Notes: a model not told the origin generated them from the letters alone. A stretch of 10,843 nucleotides of DNA from Clostridia bacterium (GCA_017462445.1 JAFTRB010000175.1:1-10843); one strand, 5' to 3'. Positions 1 to 8,229 are shown, numbered from the stretch's first letter. Program-made: numbers and translations.

Positions 1-12
1 GGGGCTGATTCA

Positions 13-128
13 TTTCGGTGTAACCGAAAGAAAAAAACGAAATAGACGTTATGTAACACCTATTTCGCTTTATATAGCCTGTATAGGGAGAAAATCTAAG
101 GTTGAAAACCTGCGGTTTTCTCCTTTTT
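13..128 (+). terminator. Three-hairpin 3' end of a rightward transcript, ending in an intrinsic terminator
   Basis: Three stem-loops lie in series. The first pairs TTTCGGT (13-19) with ACCGAAA (23-29). The second is a near-palindrome at 38-67, where CGAAATAG pairs with CTATTTCG and an inner GTTA/TAAC pair is separated by a symmetric AC/AC internal loop. The third pairs GGAGAAAA (87-94) with TTTTCTCC (116-123), with an inner AGGTT/AACCT pair, and is followed at once by TTTTT. The T run occurs only on the plus strand, so the terminator serves a transcript entering from the left. That transcript could be the tail of an mRNA or of a structured small RNA; the window does not decide. Confidence 0.6.
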
Positions 129-203
129 ATTTGAGTTTTTTTCTTTCTATCGCCGTTTCCTCCCTCCGACGTATGGTATTCGGTGCTTTGCTTATTCATA
201 AAC

Positions 204-232
204 AAAAGGGGGCATCGGAATGCCCCCCTTTT
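204..232 (-). terminator. Intrinsic terminator of the first secreted-protein gene (bidirectional shape)
   Basis: GGGGGCAT (208-215) and ATGCCCCC (220-227) form a perfect 8-bp GC-rich stem with a four-base loop. AAAA and TTTT flank it, so it has a U tract in both directions. It lies 17 bases beyond the stop codon of the leftward gene ending at 249, so it ends that transcript. It could also back up the rightward terminator at 87-128. Confidence 0.85.
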
Positions 233-248
233 ATAGGGAAAATATGTA

Positions 249-3107
249 TTACTCAATTCCAAGAATAGCAAGAACTGCGCTCACGATGGGAAGCACTCCG
301 CTGTTTGCTCTGGAGGCTGCCATGATCTCGCTTGCCGCATCGAGGTCGCCATTCGTTCCCTCGACATCCGCCATATAGGCGTTATAAGCCTTCTCGAACT
401 CGGCAATTGCCTCGGCAACGCCCTCTACCTCAGGCTCGGCATTCTCCCTTGCCACGGTCGCCTCAACAAGATACAGGAACCTCTCGTCCTCTGTGCCGGC
501 GGTAGCGTAAAGCGCCATTGCCTCGCAGAAGCTCTTGGAGTTTTCCTGAATTGTCTTGATCTTTGCGCCGACCTCTTCAAAGGCCAGAATATCTTCGGTA
601 ACGCTATCGTCGCCCGCATTCATGGCGTAGTAATAGATTGATGCCTCGTTATACGCCTCAAGCATTTCGCTGTATGTGGTTGCAAGAACCATACGGGTTA
701 CAGTGTTCTTGAAGAATACCGTGTTCTGCTCAAGATAATACTTGTAGTCCTCTTTTCTCTCGGAAAGCTCGGACTTGTATACTTCGAGAAGCTGCTTGCA
801 CTTAAGAATTCTCTCGTCATTATGATTGATATCGTTGGAGGGGTCGAGGAAGTAGTTATCAAGATATGCGCAAAGGCCCATACGCTCTATGTAGCTTGTA
901 GACTCCTTATACTTATCCAGCTGCTCCTGAATATGAGCGATATGCCTCTGCTGAAGCCTCTCATAGAAGTAGCCATCGATAGTCTCGAAGAACTCCAGGG
1001 CCTCGGCAACACCCTCATAGGTCTCGTCATAATCGCCCTTGGTTGCCTCGCGAACAATAACTATATACTTATCAATAAACTCAAAGTTCGCTTCCCACTG
1101 CTCGGTGGTGGTATACTCGTCGATGAAGTCTATGCACTCAACGATCTTTCTTGAATTATCGCGGCTGATAGCCTCCTTCATAATGGTGGCAGCCGAGGTG
1201 TCCACCCCGTCGCCGTCGAGGTCGAAGAAGCGGTTGTATCTCTCAAGAAAAGCCTCATAGCCCTTCTCGTTTCTAAGACCGACATTTACACCCTCGATCA
1301 AGGATATACAGCTGTCATAATGCTGCTTCATTGCCTTTGAATTAAAGGCGAGATAGAAGCGGTCAACCTTGCCGTTGAACTGAACGATAGCGCTGTCCTC
1401 TTCAACATAGGCCTTAAGATTTGCCAGCATAAGCACATAGCTTGAATACTCGGAGTCCTCACCCTTGTATATATCCTGTCCATTGCTGGTCATAAACTCG
1501 TCGACCAATGTTATCTTCGTCGAGCGTTCGCTGATATTGGAAAGGCTTCTGCCCAAGCCGCTGACATCTTCAATAAGCGCGATGAGCTTTGCAAGATTGT
1601 CCTTCTGATACGCTATGTAGACAGGCTCATAATCAAAGGCGTTGTATTGGTCAACAGCCAGCTTAAGAGCCTCGTCCTCGGTGAGATAGTTCTGGTTTCT
1701 CGCGTCCCAATACTTGGTTATCTCAATACCCGCCTTCTCATAAGCGCTCCTGAGGTCCTTAATATCAGAATCGGGATCTGCCAGAATGCCGCAATAATAA
1801 GCAAAGCGCTCTTCATCGGTCATGCTGCTGATATAATCCAATATTCTTATCGTAGTACCCTGGTAAACGGTGAAGTTATCTATTGCAAACTCGCCATCAT
1901 AGAGGGTATCCTCGTCGGTGTTGTTTACCGAGCCGATACGGAAGCAATTAAGCTTGTGATTCAGAATGCCCGCATTACCGAAATCGTGGCCGACAAGCTC
2001 ATAGTTGATGTAGTAATCGATCTGACCCGTTGCGGTGGTGTAAACCATTGTGATTCTGGTCCATTCGCCGGGAACTATCACATTATCAAATTTAACCTTG
2101 TTTGTCTTGGAGGTAAATACACCTTGCGCACTTATATGACCGTATCCGGGGAATTTCTTTACTCCCGTCTCGTCTGTAACCGAGCTATGACCAAGCTCAA
2201 TTCCCGCCTTGGGAAGCTTGCCAAAGGTGGTAATGTCAAACTCAATAACAGTACCGTTCTCGTACTTGGGAAGATCAACTCTGGTATAAGCGTGAGCATT
2301 GGTATTATACTCGAAGTAGTAATAGTGGTTTCCGTCGGGCTCCTGCCTGATTTCGAAGAAATTGGTAGTAGTCTCGTTAACACTCTGGGTAAAGCCATAA
2401 AGCTGCTTGGGGTCCGACTCGGAGAAATCAATCTCTCTATATGGCGCGCCGTCATATTCGGTCAGGGCAGCGTTCTTGTTATATTCGTTAAGCTGCTCCT
2501 TGACAAGGGCGTTCTGGGCATCCTGCTTTGCCTGCCAGTCGGAGGCAAATGCGGCATAACCGTCAAGCTCCTCGTTAAGAGTATGCTTTTTGAGAAACGC
2601 CTTGACTTTATTGATAGCCAGTCCGTTGCGAGCAGTCCCCAGCGCGACATTCACATCGGCAACCAGAGCCTCGGCAACCTCCAGCTCCAGGGGCTGAAGC
2701 TCCGCCAGAAATGCCGCATACTCGTCAGCATCAGTCTCAAAGGCATTTGCATATTTAACCGCGTTATCAAGAGCGATCGACTTGTCACCTACCTGTGTGG
2801 CTTGAGCGGCAGACTCCATATACCCGGTAGCACAGACCAGCGCCTCTTGCCCAAGAAGGGACATCTGGAGAGCATAGCCCTCGGCAGCAGGGTCCACAGG
2901 GCTTGACTCAAGGTAAGCTATAACATTATCAATCTCGGTTGCCTTTGCTATATACCCATCTGCATCCGATACAGCAGTAACTCGCGTGGTAAGCTCCTCG
3001 ACGGTTCCGGTGTACTCCACCTCTCCTACCGCCACCGACGCAAACACGAAGGTGATAGCCAAAAGCACTATGATAAGCGCTAAAGTAATCTTTCTGAAAG
3101 CTTTCAT
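249..3107 (-). CDS. Large secreted protein with LamG-like domain, function unknown (paralog A)
   Basis: Encodes 952 residues. I do not recognise a named family. The start at 3107 was chosen because an AGGAG site precedes it by seven bases and the protein then begins with a classic signal peptide (KAFRK followed by about 17 hydrophobic residues, probable cleavage near residue 26). Upstream in-frame codons would add 78 residues across the promoter. Residues about 30-220 are helical. Residues about 225-420 look like a LamG/concanavalin-like beta-sandwich, with landmarks GEWTRITMVY (347-356) and AIDNFTVYQG (408-417). Residues about 420-930 are helical and charged. DLDGDGVDTS at 629-638 resembles an EF-hand calcium loop. 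The C-terminus has a SRANSG motif (932-937) followed by a short hydrophobic tail with no basic end. There is no LPXTG motif. It is paralogous along its whole length to the neighbour at 3443-6346. The LamG fold suggests binding to carbohydrate or another surface ligand, but this is inference. Confidence 0.85.
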   Translation of the reverse strand: MKAFRKITLALIIVLLAITFVFASVAVGEVEYTGTVEELTTRVTAVSDADGYIAKATEIDNVIAYLESSPVDPAAEGYALQMSLLGQEALVCATGYMESAAQATQVGDKSIALDNAVKYANAFETDADEYAAFLAELQPLELEVAEALVADVNVALGTARNGLAINKVKAFLKKHTLNEELDGYAAFASDWQAKQDAQNALVKEQLNEYNKNAALTEYDGAPYREIDFSESDPKQLYGFTQSVNETTTNFFEIRQEPDGNHYYYFEYNTNAHAYTRVDLPKYENGTVIEFDITTFGKLPKAGIELGHSSVTDETGVKKFPGYGHISAQGVFTSKTNKVKFDNVIVPGEWTRITMVYTTATGQIDYYINYELVGHDFGNAGILNHKLNCFRIGSVNNTDEDTLYDGEFAIDNFTVYQGTTIRILDYISSMTDEERFAYYCGILADPDSDIKDLRSAYEKAGIEITKYWDARNQNYLTEDEALKLAVDQYNAFDYEPVYIAYQKDNLAKLIALIEDVSGLGRSLSNISERSTKITLVDEFMTSNGQDIYKGEDSEYSSYVLMLANLKAYVEEDSAIVQFNGKVDRFYLAFNSKAMKQHYDSCISLIEGVNVGLRNEKGYEAFLERYNRFFDLDGDGVDTSAATIMKEAISRDNSRKIVECIDFIDEYTTTEQWEANFEFIDKYIVIVREATKGDYDETYEGVAEALEFFETIDGYFYERLQQRHIAHIQEQLDKYKESTSYIERMGLCAYLDNYFLDPSNDINHNDERILKCKQLLEVYKSELSERKEDYKYYLEQNTVFFKNTVTRMVLATTYSEMLEAYNEASIYYYAMNAGDDSVTEDILAFEEVGAKIKTIQENSKSFCEAMALYATAGTEDERFLYLVEATVARENAEPEVEGVAEAIAEFEKAYNAYMADVEGTNGDLDAASEIMAASRANSGVLPIVSAVLAILGIE

Positions 3108-3137
3108 CGTTTTCTCCTTGAAGGAAATATAATTATA

Positions 3138-3173
3138 CATATTCATTATAACATTTATATATAAAAAAATCAA
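3138..3173 (-). promoter_or_regulatory. Sigma-A promoter with extended -10, paralog A
   Basis: On the minus strand the -35 is TTGATT (3173-3168), the spacer is 17 bases, and the -10 is TATAAT (3150-3145) preceded by TGT, which makes an extended -10. Transcription should begin near 3138, giving a leader of about 30 bases with the ribosome binding site inside it. Confidence 0.75.
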
Positions 3174-3373
3174 TACCGCTTTTATCTTTTTTAATAATGT
3201 TCTTACTAATTTATAAACATATACACAAAGCGATATCCTTCTTTTAGTTATTCCGCACAATACAATTACTGGATATTTAATGGATAACAAAGAAAAAAAT
3301 ATAATTGTAGATATTGTTCCGATAAAAACGAAGTTTTTCAATCCTTTTATCTTTCAAATCTCAACATAGTAAA
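3174..3373. other. AT-rich spacer between the two secreted-protein genes
   Basis: The whole gap from 3108 to 3442 has no gene. Apart from the promoter at its left end and the terminator at its right end, it is AT-rich. It contains a small hairpin (AAAAAC 3324-3329 with GTTTTT 3333-3338) and an 11-base direct repeat CTTTTATCTTT (3179-3189 and 3344-3354). The open frame running through it into paralog A is only an upstream extension without a ribosome binding site. I see nothing else in it. Confidence 0.6.
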
Positions 3374-3403
3374 AAAGAGGTACTGATCGCTCAATACCTC
3401 TTT
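3368..3403 (-). terminator. Intrinsic terminator of paralog B
   Basis: AAAGAGGTA (3374-3382) pairs perfectly with TACCTCTTT (3395-3403). The stem continues inward through TGA/TCA after one mismatch, leaving a four-base loop. On the minus strand the stem is followed by a run of T. A second, smaller hairpin (ATGCC 3418-3422 with GGCAT 3439-3443) sits between it and the stop codon of paralog B. Confidence 0.85.
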
Positions 3404-3442
3404 GTTTTTATTCGGTTATGCCTGAAGGCGGAAGCCCGGGCA

Positions 3443-6346
3443 TTAGTTGTTCTCGAGCTGTGCAAGAATCGCCGCAATAATGGGAGCAATTCCGCTGTTC
3501 GCTCTGGAGGAAGCCATAATGCCTGCTGCTGCATTCAGCTCGCCATTAGTGGTATCAACCTCGCCAACATAAGCATTGTAGTCAGCAAGGAACTCTGCCA
3601 TTGCCTCCTCAACGCCATCGAAGGAAAGCTCTGCGTTGATGCTGTAGGAGTAGCAGGTTACAAGCGCATTGAACTTTGCCTCTTTGTCGGCAGCATCGGT
3701 TGCCTTATAGAGAACCATGCTCTCAAGGAACTTCTCGCTGGACTCCTTGATAATGGTAAGAGTGTCGGTATATGTATCGTATATATCCATATACTCGCGA
3801 GTTCCCTCTACTGTCGCATCAAGAGCGAAGTAGTAAACAGATGCCTCGTCATAATACTTCTTGATCTCGTTGTAGTCCTCAGCAAGCGTGAGCTTAACCA
3901 TAACGGTGTTGAAGTAGTGAGCATTCTGCTCAAGAAGAGCCGCATAATCTGCCTCTCTGTAGGAAAGCTCGTTGAGGTAGGTCTGGTGAGTTACAACGAT
4001 CTGCTGAATCTCGGCAGAGGTCTCGTCGATATCATTGCTTGCAAGATATCTGGTGATGAAGGAGCACATACCCATCTTCTCGATGTAGGAATCGGTAGCC
4101 GCGATATTCGCAAGCTGCTCATTCAGAATATCAATGTGCTGCTTCTGGAGATCTGCGTAGAACCAGGCATTTATAGGAGTATAGATTGCAAGCGCCTCGT
4201 CAAGACCCTCGTAATCCTCGTTGTAATCCTCATATACATCGTCATTCTCGCCATCCTTTACGGTCTTACGAAGAATGAGAATGTAATTGTTGATGTAGTC
4301 GTAGTTTGCGCGCCAATCCTCCTCGGTGGTATAGTCGGAAATAAGTCCAACGATATCAACGATCTTCTTGGCGGTGTCCTCCCTCTCATACTCCTTGAGA
4401 ATCTCGTTTGCAGCGCCGAAGGACTCATATGCCGCGATAAACGCCTCATAGGTCTTTATAGGTGTTCTGGAGATCTCATTGCCTGCGTCATCATAGGTTA
4501 TATCGAAGCAGGAGTCATAGTAGGTCCTGTCAAGAGGATAAGCCTCGTCGTTCTTAAGAGTAGTTGCCTTGCCAAGGTGCTTTCTTCTGGCAACAAGGGT
4601 AGGAGCGGTGGAGAAACGAGTCATAGAGGTAACAAAGCTGCTTGCGCTTGTGTCACATCCCAGCAGCTTCTCCATTGCCTGAAGCTTGGAATTTGCGGCA
4701 TTATAATCGGCATCAACCAGAATGTTAGAGCCGGTAGTGGAGAGGAACTCCGAAATCTCCTTGCTGACAGCTGAACGGGAAGTAACAGAATTCATGCTGC
4801 GCTCAATAGCCTCGTACTTGGCTACAAGCTCGATAAACTTGTCGCGGTTTACTCTCATAAGCTCGGCAAGAAGAGCATCATAATCAAAGGAGTTATACTT
4901 GCCAATCGCCTCGATGATAACAGGATCCTGGGTGAGATACTGTCCGTTACTGTAATAGTTATTGATAAGCTTGGTTGCCTCGGTATATGCGGTGTTTCTG
5001 GTGAGAACGGTCTTAGCATCGTCAGAAAGATAATCGCAATAGAAGACAAACTTCTCGTCAGTGCTCATGTTCTTGAGCTTGCCGTCGGTACGGATCGCAG
5101 TTCCCTTGTAGACCTGGAAGTTATCCATAGAATACTCGCCGTAGGTAGCAGCGGCGTTAGGACGGATCTGAACATGGTTAATAGCAGCGCCATCGGTGTA
5201 GGATGAATGCTGACCTACAAGCTCGTATTCCATATAGATGTAGAACATCTGCTCCGCGTGGTTGTAAACATACGCGAAGTGGATCCACTCGCCCGGGGTA
5301 ACGATATCCTTCTTTACGGTAGTGGTCGCCGCCTTACCTCTTTCAAGGAAGAGATCGCCCTGAGGGGTAATACCGAACATGAAGGGATAGCCATACTGGC
5401 CGGCGACATTGTTCTGTCCGCCACCCTCTATACCAAATCCGTTTCCACCCGGGATAACATCAAAGGTAGTCCAGTCGAACTCACAAACGATACCGCTCTT
5501 GGCATCGGGAGTCTGAACCTGTACGAAGGTGTTGCTGGAGGGGTTCGTATACTTGATGGTATAAACACCGTTTCCGTCAATAACCTGCCTGTCGGCAAAG
5601 TTATTACCCTTGTTGGTAGCAGAGCCAAAGCCGGGAGTGGTCTCAAAATCGTAGTTAAAGAGGTAGCCATAGTTATATTCCTCAATAAGCGCGTTCTTCT
5701 CGGCAATGTCCTTGTTTGCCTGGCGCTTCTCGTCAAGGTCAACCTTGATCTGCTCGAACTCAGCCTCAAGCTCGGTCTCGCCCGCAGCCTCAAGCTCGTC
5801 GGGATGAGCCTTGAGAAGAGAATTTACCTTGTTGACAAGGAGTGTGGTATCAGCGGTATTCCAATAGCCGGTCTCCTCGTTGAACTTAAGCTCGATCTGA
5901 TCAACATAGCCCTTTACGACCAATACGACCTGCTCGGAAAGATATGACATAACATCATCATAGCCGGTGACGGAGGAATCAAGCTCGATATACGCAAGAA
6001 GAGCATCGGTATTCTTGATGCCGTTAACCTTCTTGGCAAGATCGGTCTCGCCTCTGGCAGTAACTATGTGGGTTTTCGCGCGATTGACGATCTCGGTCTT
6101 GAGCGATACAACCGCCTCATCATAGCCCTCGTCGGTAGGATCTACGGTGTCAAGATACTCAACGGCAGTCGCGATATGTGTGTCTGCATTGAGCGCATCG
6201 GAAGTTATCTGAGCTATTTTGGAATTAAGCTCCTCAACCGTGCCGCTATACTCGTCGAAGCCGCTTGCGATAACGGTGACGGTAACACCGACTACCAGCA
6301 AAGCGAGAACGCAGAGCACAGCGAGAATTTTCTTAAAGTTCTTCAT
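3443..6346 (-). CDS. Large secreted protein with LamG-like domain, function unknown (paralog B)
   Basis: Encodes 967 residues. The ATG at 6346 was preferred over an in-frame GTG six codons upstream, because AAGGAG lies seven bases before the ATG and would be inside the longer form. The signal peptide is KNFKK plus about 20 hydrophobic residues, with probable cleavage after VIA (residue 27). Cys12 is not in a lipobox context, so it is not an obvious lipoprotein. The layout matches paralog A. Both have a YSGTVEEL/YTGTVEEL motif after the signal, a helical region, and a LamG-like sandwich (about 230-420, with PGEWIHFAYV at 351-360 and SMDNFQVYKG at 406-415). A long helical part follows, with a conserved DYTTEEDWRANYDYINNY block (671-688), and the SRANSG tail ends the protein (947-952 or thereabouts). 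The EF-hand-like loop of paralog A is absent. The C-terminal hydrophobic stretch is shorter and ends LENN. The function is unknown; ligand binding at the cell surface or in the medium is inferred only from the LamG-like fold. Confidence 0.85.
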   Translation of the reverse strand: MKNFKKILAVLCVLALLVVGVTVTVIASGFDEYSGTVEELNSKIAQITSDALNADTHIATAVEYLDTVDPTDEGYDEAVVSLKTEIVNRAKTHIVTARGETDLAKKVNGIKNTDALLAYIELDSSVTGYDDVMSYLSEQVVLVVKGYVDQIELKFNEETGYWNTADTTLLVNKVNSLLKAHPDELEAAGETELEAEFEQIKVDLDEKRQANKDIAEKNALIEEYNYGYLFNYDFETTPGFGSATNKGNNFADRQVIDGNGVYTIKYTNPSSNTFVQVQTPDAKSGIVCEFDWTTFDVIPGGNGFGIEGGGQNNVAGQYGYPFMFGITPQGDLFLERGKAATTTVKKDIVTPGEWIHFAYVYNHAEQMFYIYMEYELVGQHSSYTDGAAINHVQIRPNAAATYGEYSMDNFQVYKGTAIRTDGKLKNMSTDEKFVFYCDYLSDDAKTVLTRNTAYTEATKLINNYYSNGQYLTQDPVIIEAIGKYNSFDYDALLAELMRVNRDKFIELVAKYEAIERSMNSVTSRSAVSKEISEFLSTTGSNILVDADYNAANSKLQAMEKLLGCDTSASSFVTSMTRFSTAPTLVARRKHLGKATTLKNDEAYPLDRTYYDSCFDITYDDAGNEISRTPIKTYEAFIAAYESFGAANEILKEYEREDTAKKIVDIVGLISDYTTEEDWRANYDYINNYILILRKTVKDGENDDVYEDYNEDYEGLDEALAIYTPINAWFYADLQKQHIDILNEQLANIAATDSYIEKMGMCSFITRYLASNDIDETSAEIQQIVVTHQTYLNELSYREADYAALLEQNAHYFNTVMVKLTLAEDYNEIKKYYDEASVYYFALDATVEGTREYMDIYDTYTDTLTIIKESSEKFLESMVLYKATDAADKEAKFNALVTCYSYSINAELSFDGVEEAMAEFLADYNAYVGEVDTTNGELNAAAGIMASSRANSGIAPIIAAILAQLENN

Positions 6347-6380
6347 GTGTAACTCCTTTTTCACATAGAGATTTTTTTGC

Positions 6381-6416
6381 TGAAATCATTATATCATTAT
6401 TATTTTATTATTTCAA
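6381..6416 (-). promoter_or_regulatory. Sigma-A promoter with extended -10, paralog B
   Basis: On the minus strand the -35 is TTGAAA (6416-6411), the spacer is 17 bases, and the -10 is TATAAT (6393-6388) preceded by TGA. The predicted start near 6381 gives a leader of about 35 bases. The layout is the same as at the paralog A promoter. Confidence 0.75.
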
Positions 6417-6555
6417 TAAGCAAGCGCAATATTTGGGCATTTTGGATACAAAGTTCTACCTTTTCAACAAATTTACGCTTGTATAATTCCATCAAAGCCT
6501 GGTGTTTTTGTTTATTTTTACCAACGAGCTTGCATTATTATACAAATGTACAGAG

Positions 6556-6592
6556 AAAAACGCGAGGGAAAGACTCGCTCTCCTTCGCGTTT
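6556..6592 (-). terminator. Intrinsic terminator of yifB
   Basis: AAACGCGA (6558-6565) pairs with TCGCGTTT (6585-6592), extended inward by GG/CC pairs. On the minus strand it is followed by a T run. It begins 13 bases past the yifB stop codon. The remaining spacer to the paralog B promoter (6417-6555) is AT-rich, with only a short CAAGCG/CGCTTG inverted repeat. Confidence 0.8.
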
Positions 6593-6604
6593 CGGTCAAT
6601 CATA

Positions 6605-8152
6605 TTACTGGCGCTTCCAGTATTTTCTGTCGAGCGAGCGGTACATTATAGCCTCGGAAATATGGTCGGAGGTTATCCGCTCCGAGCCATCCAGGTCGGC
6701 TATGGTCCTTGCCACACGGAGCACCCTGTCGTGTCCTCTTGCCGAAAGCCCCAGGCTCTCAAACGCCATACGCATCAGCTCCTGCGCCTCATCGTCAAGC
6801 ACGCAATGGCGGCGCATCATATCACTGCTCATATTTGCATTCAATACGCCCTCCCGGTCTCCCGCCTTGCGAAGCCTTTCGTTCGTGAAGGCGCGAGAGG
6901 CGTTTACTCTCTTGCGGATTTCGGAGGATGGCTCGCCTCTTTGACCCTTTCCCGCGATCTCGGCATAGGAGACGCTGGGAAGCTCGATCTCGATATCAAT
7001 TCTATCAAGCAGAGGCCCGGATACCTTTTCAAGGTATTTTGCAACTCCCTGCGGCGTACAGGTGCAGCGGCGAACCGTGTCGCCGAAGTAACCGCAGCGG
7101 CAGGGGTTCATAGCGCAGACCAACATAAACTTTGCGGGATAGGTTATCTTCGCCACCGCTCTTGTTACCGTCACCACTCCGTCCTCCAGGGGCTGGCGCA
7201 GGGACTCGGTAACAGTCTTGGAGAATTCGGGCAACTCATCGAGAAACAGCACGCCGTTGTGAGCAAGAGAAATCTCACCCGGACGAGGATAGACACCGCC
7301 ACCTACAAGACCGGGCATACTCACCGTGTGGTGGGGGGAGCGGAAGGGTCGGTCGGTGACAAGCCCCGAGCGGAGCTTACCGCTTACCGAATGTATTTTT
7401 GTTGTTTCAAGCGACTCCTCAAAATCCATATCCGGCAGAATCGAGGACAGGCGCTTTGCAAGCATCGACTTTCCTGTACCGGGCGGGCCTATCATCAGCA
7501 CATTATGACCGCCCGCGGCAGCCACCTCCAGCGCTCTTTTCGCCCTGAGTTGTCCGCAAACATCCGAGAAGTCGGGGACATCTCTTGCGAGAATATCATC
7601 CCCCTGCCGCGGCTGCGGAACGTGGGGAGTCATAGTCTCCTCCTCGCGGAAGTGGTTAACAATTTGTCGCAAATTTTCGACACCGTATACTGTAATTCCC
7701 GACACGATAGCAGCCTCATCTGCATTTTCCATCGGTACGTAAATCTCCTTCATGCCCTCGTCCCGAGCGCTGACCGCCATCGATAGAACTCCGTTTATCG
7801 GACGAACATCACCCGAAAGAGACAATTCGCCAACCAGGCATCTCTCGGAAAAATCACAGGAGTGAGGAATTATGCCGTCGCTCTGGAGAATAGCGCACAT
7901 TATGGCGAGGTCAAAGACCGTCCCCTCCTTCTTCACATCGGCAGGGGCAAGGTTTATCATTATATCGAGAGACGGGAACACATATCCCGAGTTCTCGCAG
8001 GCAGACTGTACCCTGTTCTTCGCCTCCTTGACCGCCGCATCGGGCAGACCGACAAGCTCAAATCTCGGCACTCTTTCCCAGGCGCTGCATTCAACGGTCA
8101 CGCGGAAGCCGTCTATTCCCAAAACACCGGAGCTGTATATCTTAGACAGCAT
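6605..8152 (-). CDS. yifB: YifB/ComM-family Mg-chelatase-like AAA+ ATPase
   Basis: Encodes 515 residues, the usual length for this family. The start at 8152 has AAGGAG seven bases upstream and matches the conserved family N-terminus (LSKIYSSGVLGIDG). The upstream in-frame extension would cross the promoter. Residues about 20-145 form the ChlI/Lon-S5-like domain. Residues about 190-395 are the Mg-chelatase AAA+ core, with Walker A GPPGTGKS (222-229), Walker B VLFLDELPEF (301-310), the sensor region AMNPCRCGY (347-355) and the DRID arginine (R384). Four cysteines (351, 353, 363, 365) follow the family pattern. Residues about 410-510 are the Mg-chelatase C-terminal domain. In Gram-negative bacteria ComM is a hexameric branch-migration helicase that helps integrate DNA during natural transformation. 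The role in Clostridia is less certain. It is a monocistronic unit with its own promoter and terminator, divergent from nagA. Confidence 0.95.
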   Translation of the reverse strand: MLSKIYSSGVLGIDGFRVTVECSAWERVPRFELVGLPDAAVKEAKNRVQSACENSGYVFPSLDIMINLAPADVKKEGTVFDLAIMCAILQSDGIIPHSCDFSERCLVGELSLSGDVRPINGVLSMAVSARDEGMKEIYVPMENADEAAIVSGITVYGVENLRQIVNHFREEETMTPHVPQPRQGDDILARDVPDFSDVCGQLRAKRALEVAAAGGHNVLMIGPPGTGKSMLAKRLSSILPDMDFEESLETTKIHSVSGKLRSGLVTDRPFRSPHHTVSMPGLVGGGVYPRPGEISLAHNGVLFLDELPEFSKTVTESLRQPLEDGVVTVTRAVAKITYPAKFMLVCAMNPCRCGYFGDTVRRCTCTPQGVAKYLEKVSGPLLDRIDIEIELPSVSYAEIAGKGQRGEPSSEIRKRVNASRAFTNERLRKAGDREGVLNANMSSDMMRRHCVLDDEAQELMRMAFESLGLSARGHDRVLRVARTIADLDGSERITSDHISEAIMYRSLDRKYWKRQ

Positions 8153-8166
8153 ATCTACTCCTTCCT

Positions 8167-8178
8167 CCCCAAAAGGGG
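8167..8178 (-). promoter_or_regulatory. Small GC hairpin just upstream of the yifB ribosome binding site
   Basis: CCCC-AAAA-GGGG forms a compact stem-loop in the yifB leader, immediately before the AAGGAG. It does not cover that site itself. It may tune translation or be incidental. Confidence 0.3.
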
Positions 8179-8193
8179 GCAACAAAGCTATAT

Positions 8194-8229
8194 TGCTTAC
8201 ATTATACAATAAAAAATGCCGGATTTCAA
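8194..8229 (-). promoter_or_regulatory. Sigma-A promoter of yifB
   Basis: On the minus strand TTGAAA (8229-8224) and TATAAT (8206-8201) are separated by 17 bases. The predicted start is near 8194, which gives a leader of about 40 bases. Confidence 0.75.

Noticed and set aside
1..268. Frame open from the left edge through 268
   Set aside because: It has no start in the window and passes through two terminator hairpins and into the 3' end of the opposite gene, so it is not a likely protein.
1647..2906. A 419-codon plus-strand frame inside paralog A, plus similar antisense frames at 3917-4774 and 5207-5947
   Set aside because: They lie antisense to well-supported secreted-protein genes, have no ribosome binding sites and show no recognisable motif. 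Codon bias of the real strand keeps the opposite frame open.
3108..3341. N-terminal extension of paralog A by 78 residues
   Set aside because: It would run through the promoter and ribosome binding site and would bury the signal peptide. AT-rich composition explains the open frame.
6377..7786. A 469-codon plus-strand frame antisense to yifB
   Set aside because: yifB is unambiguous by motif order. The antisense frame starts in the spacer without a ribosome binding site and has no domain.
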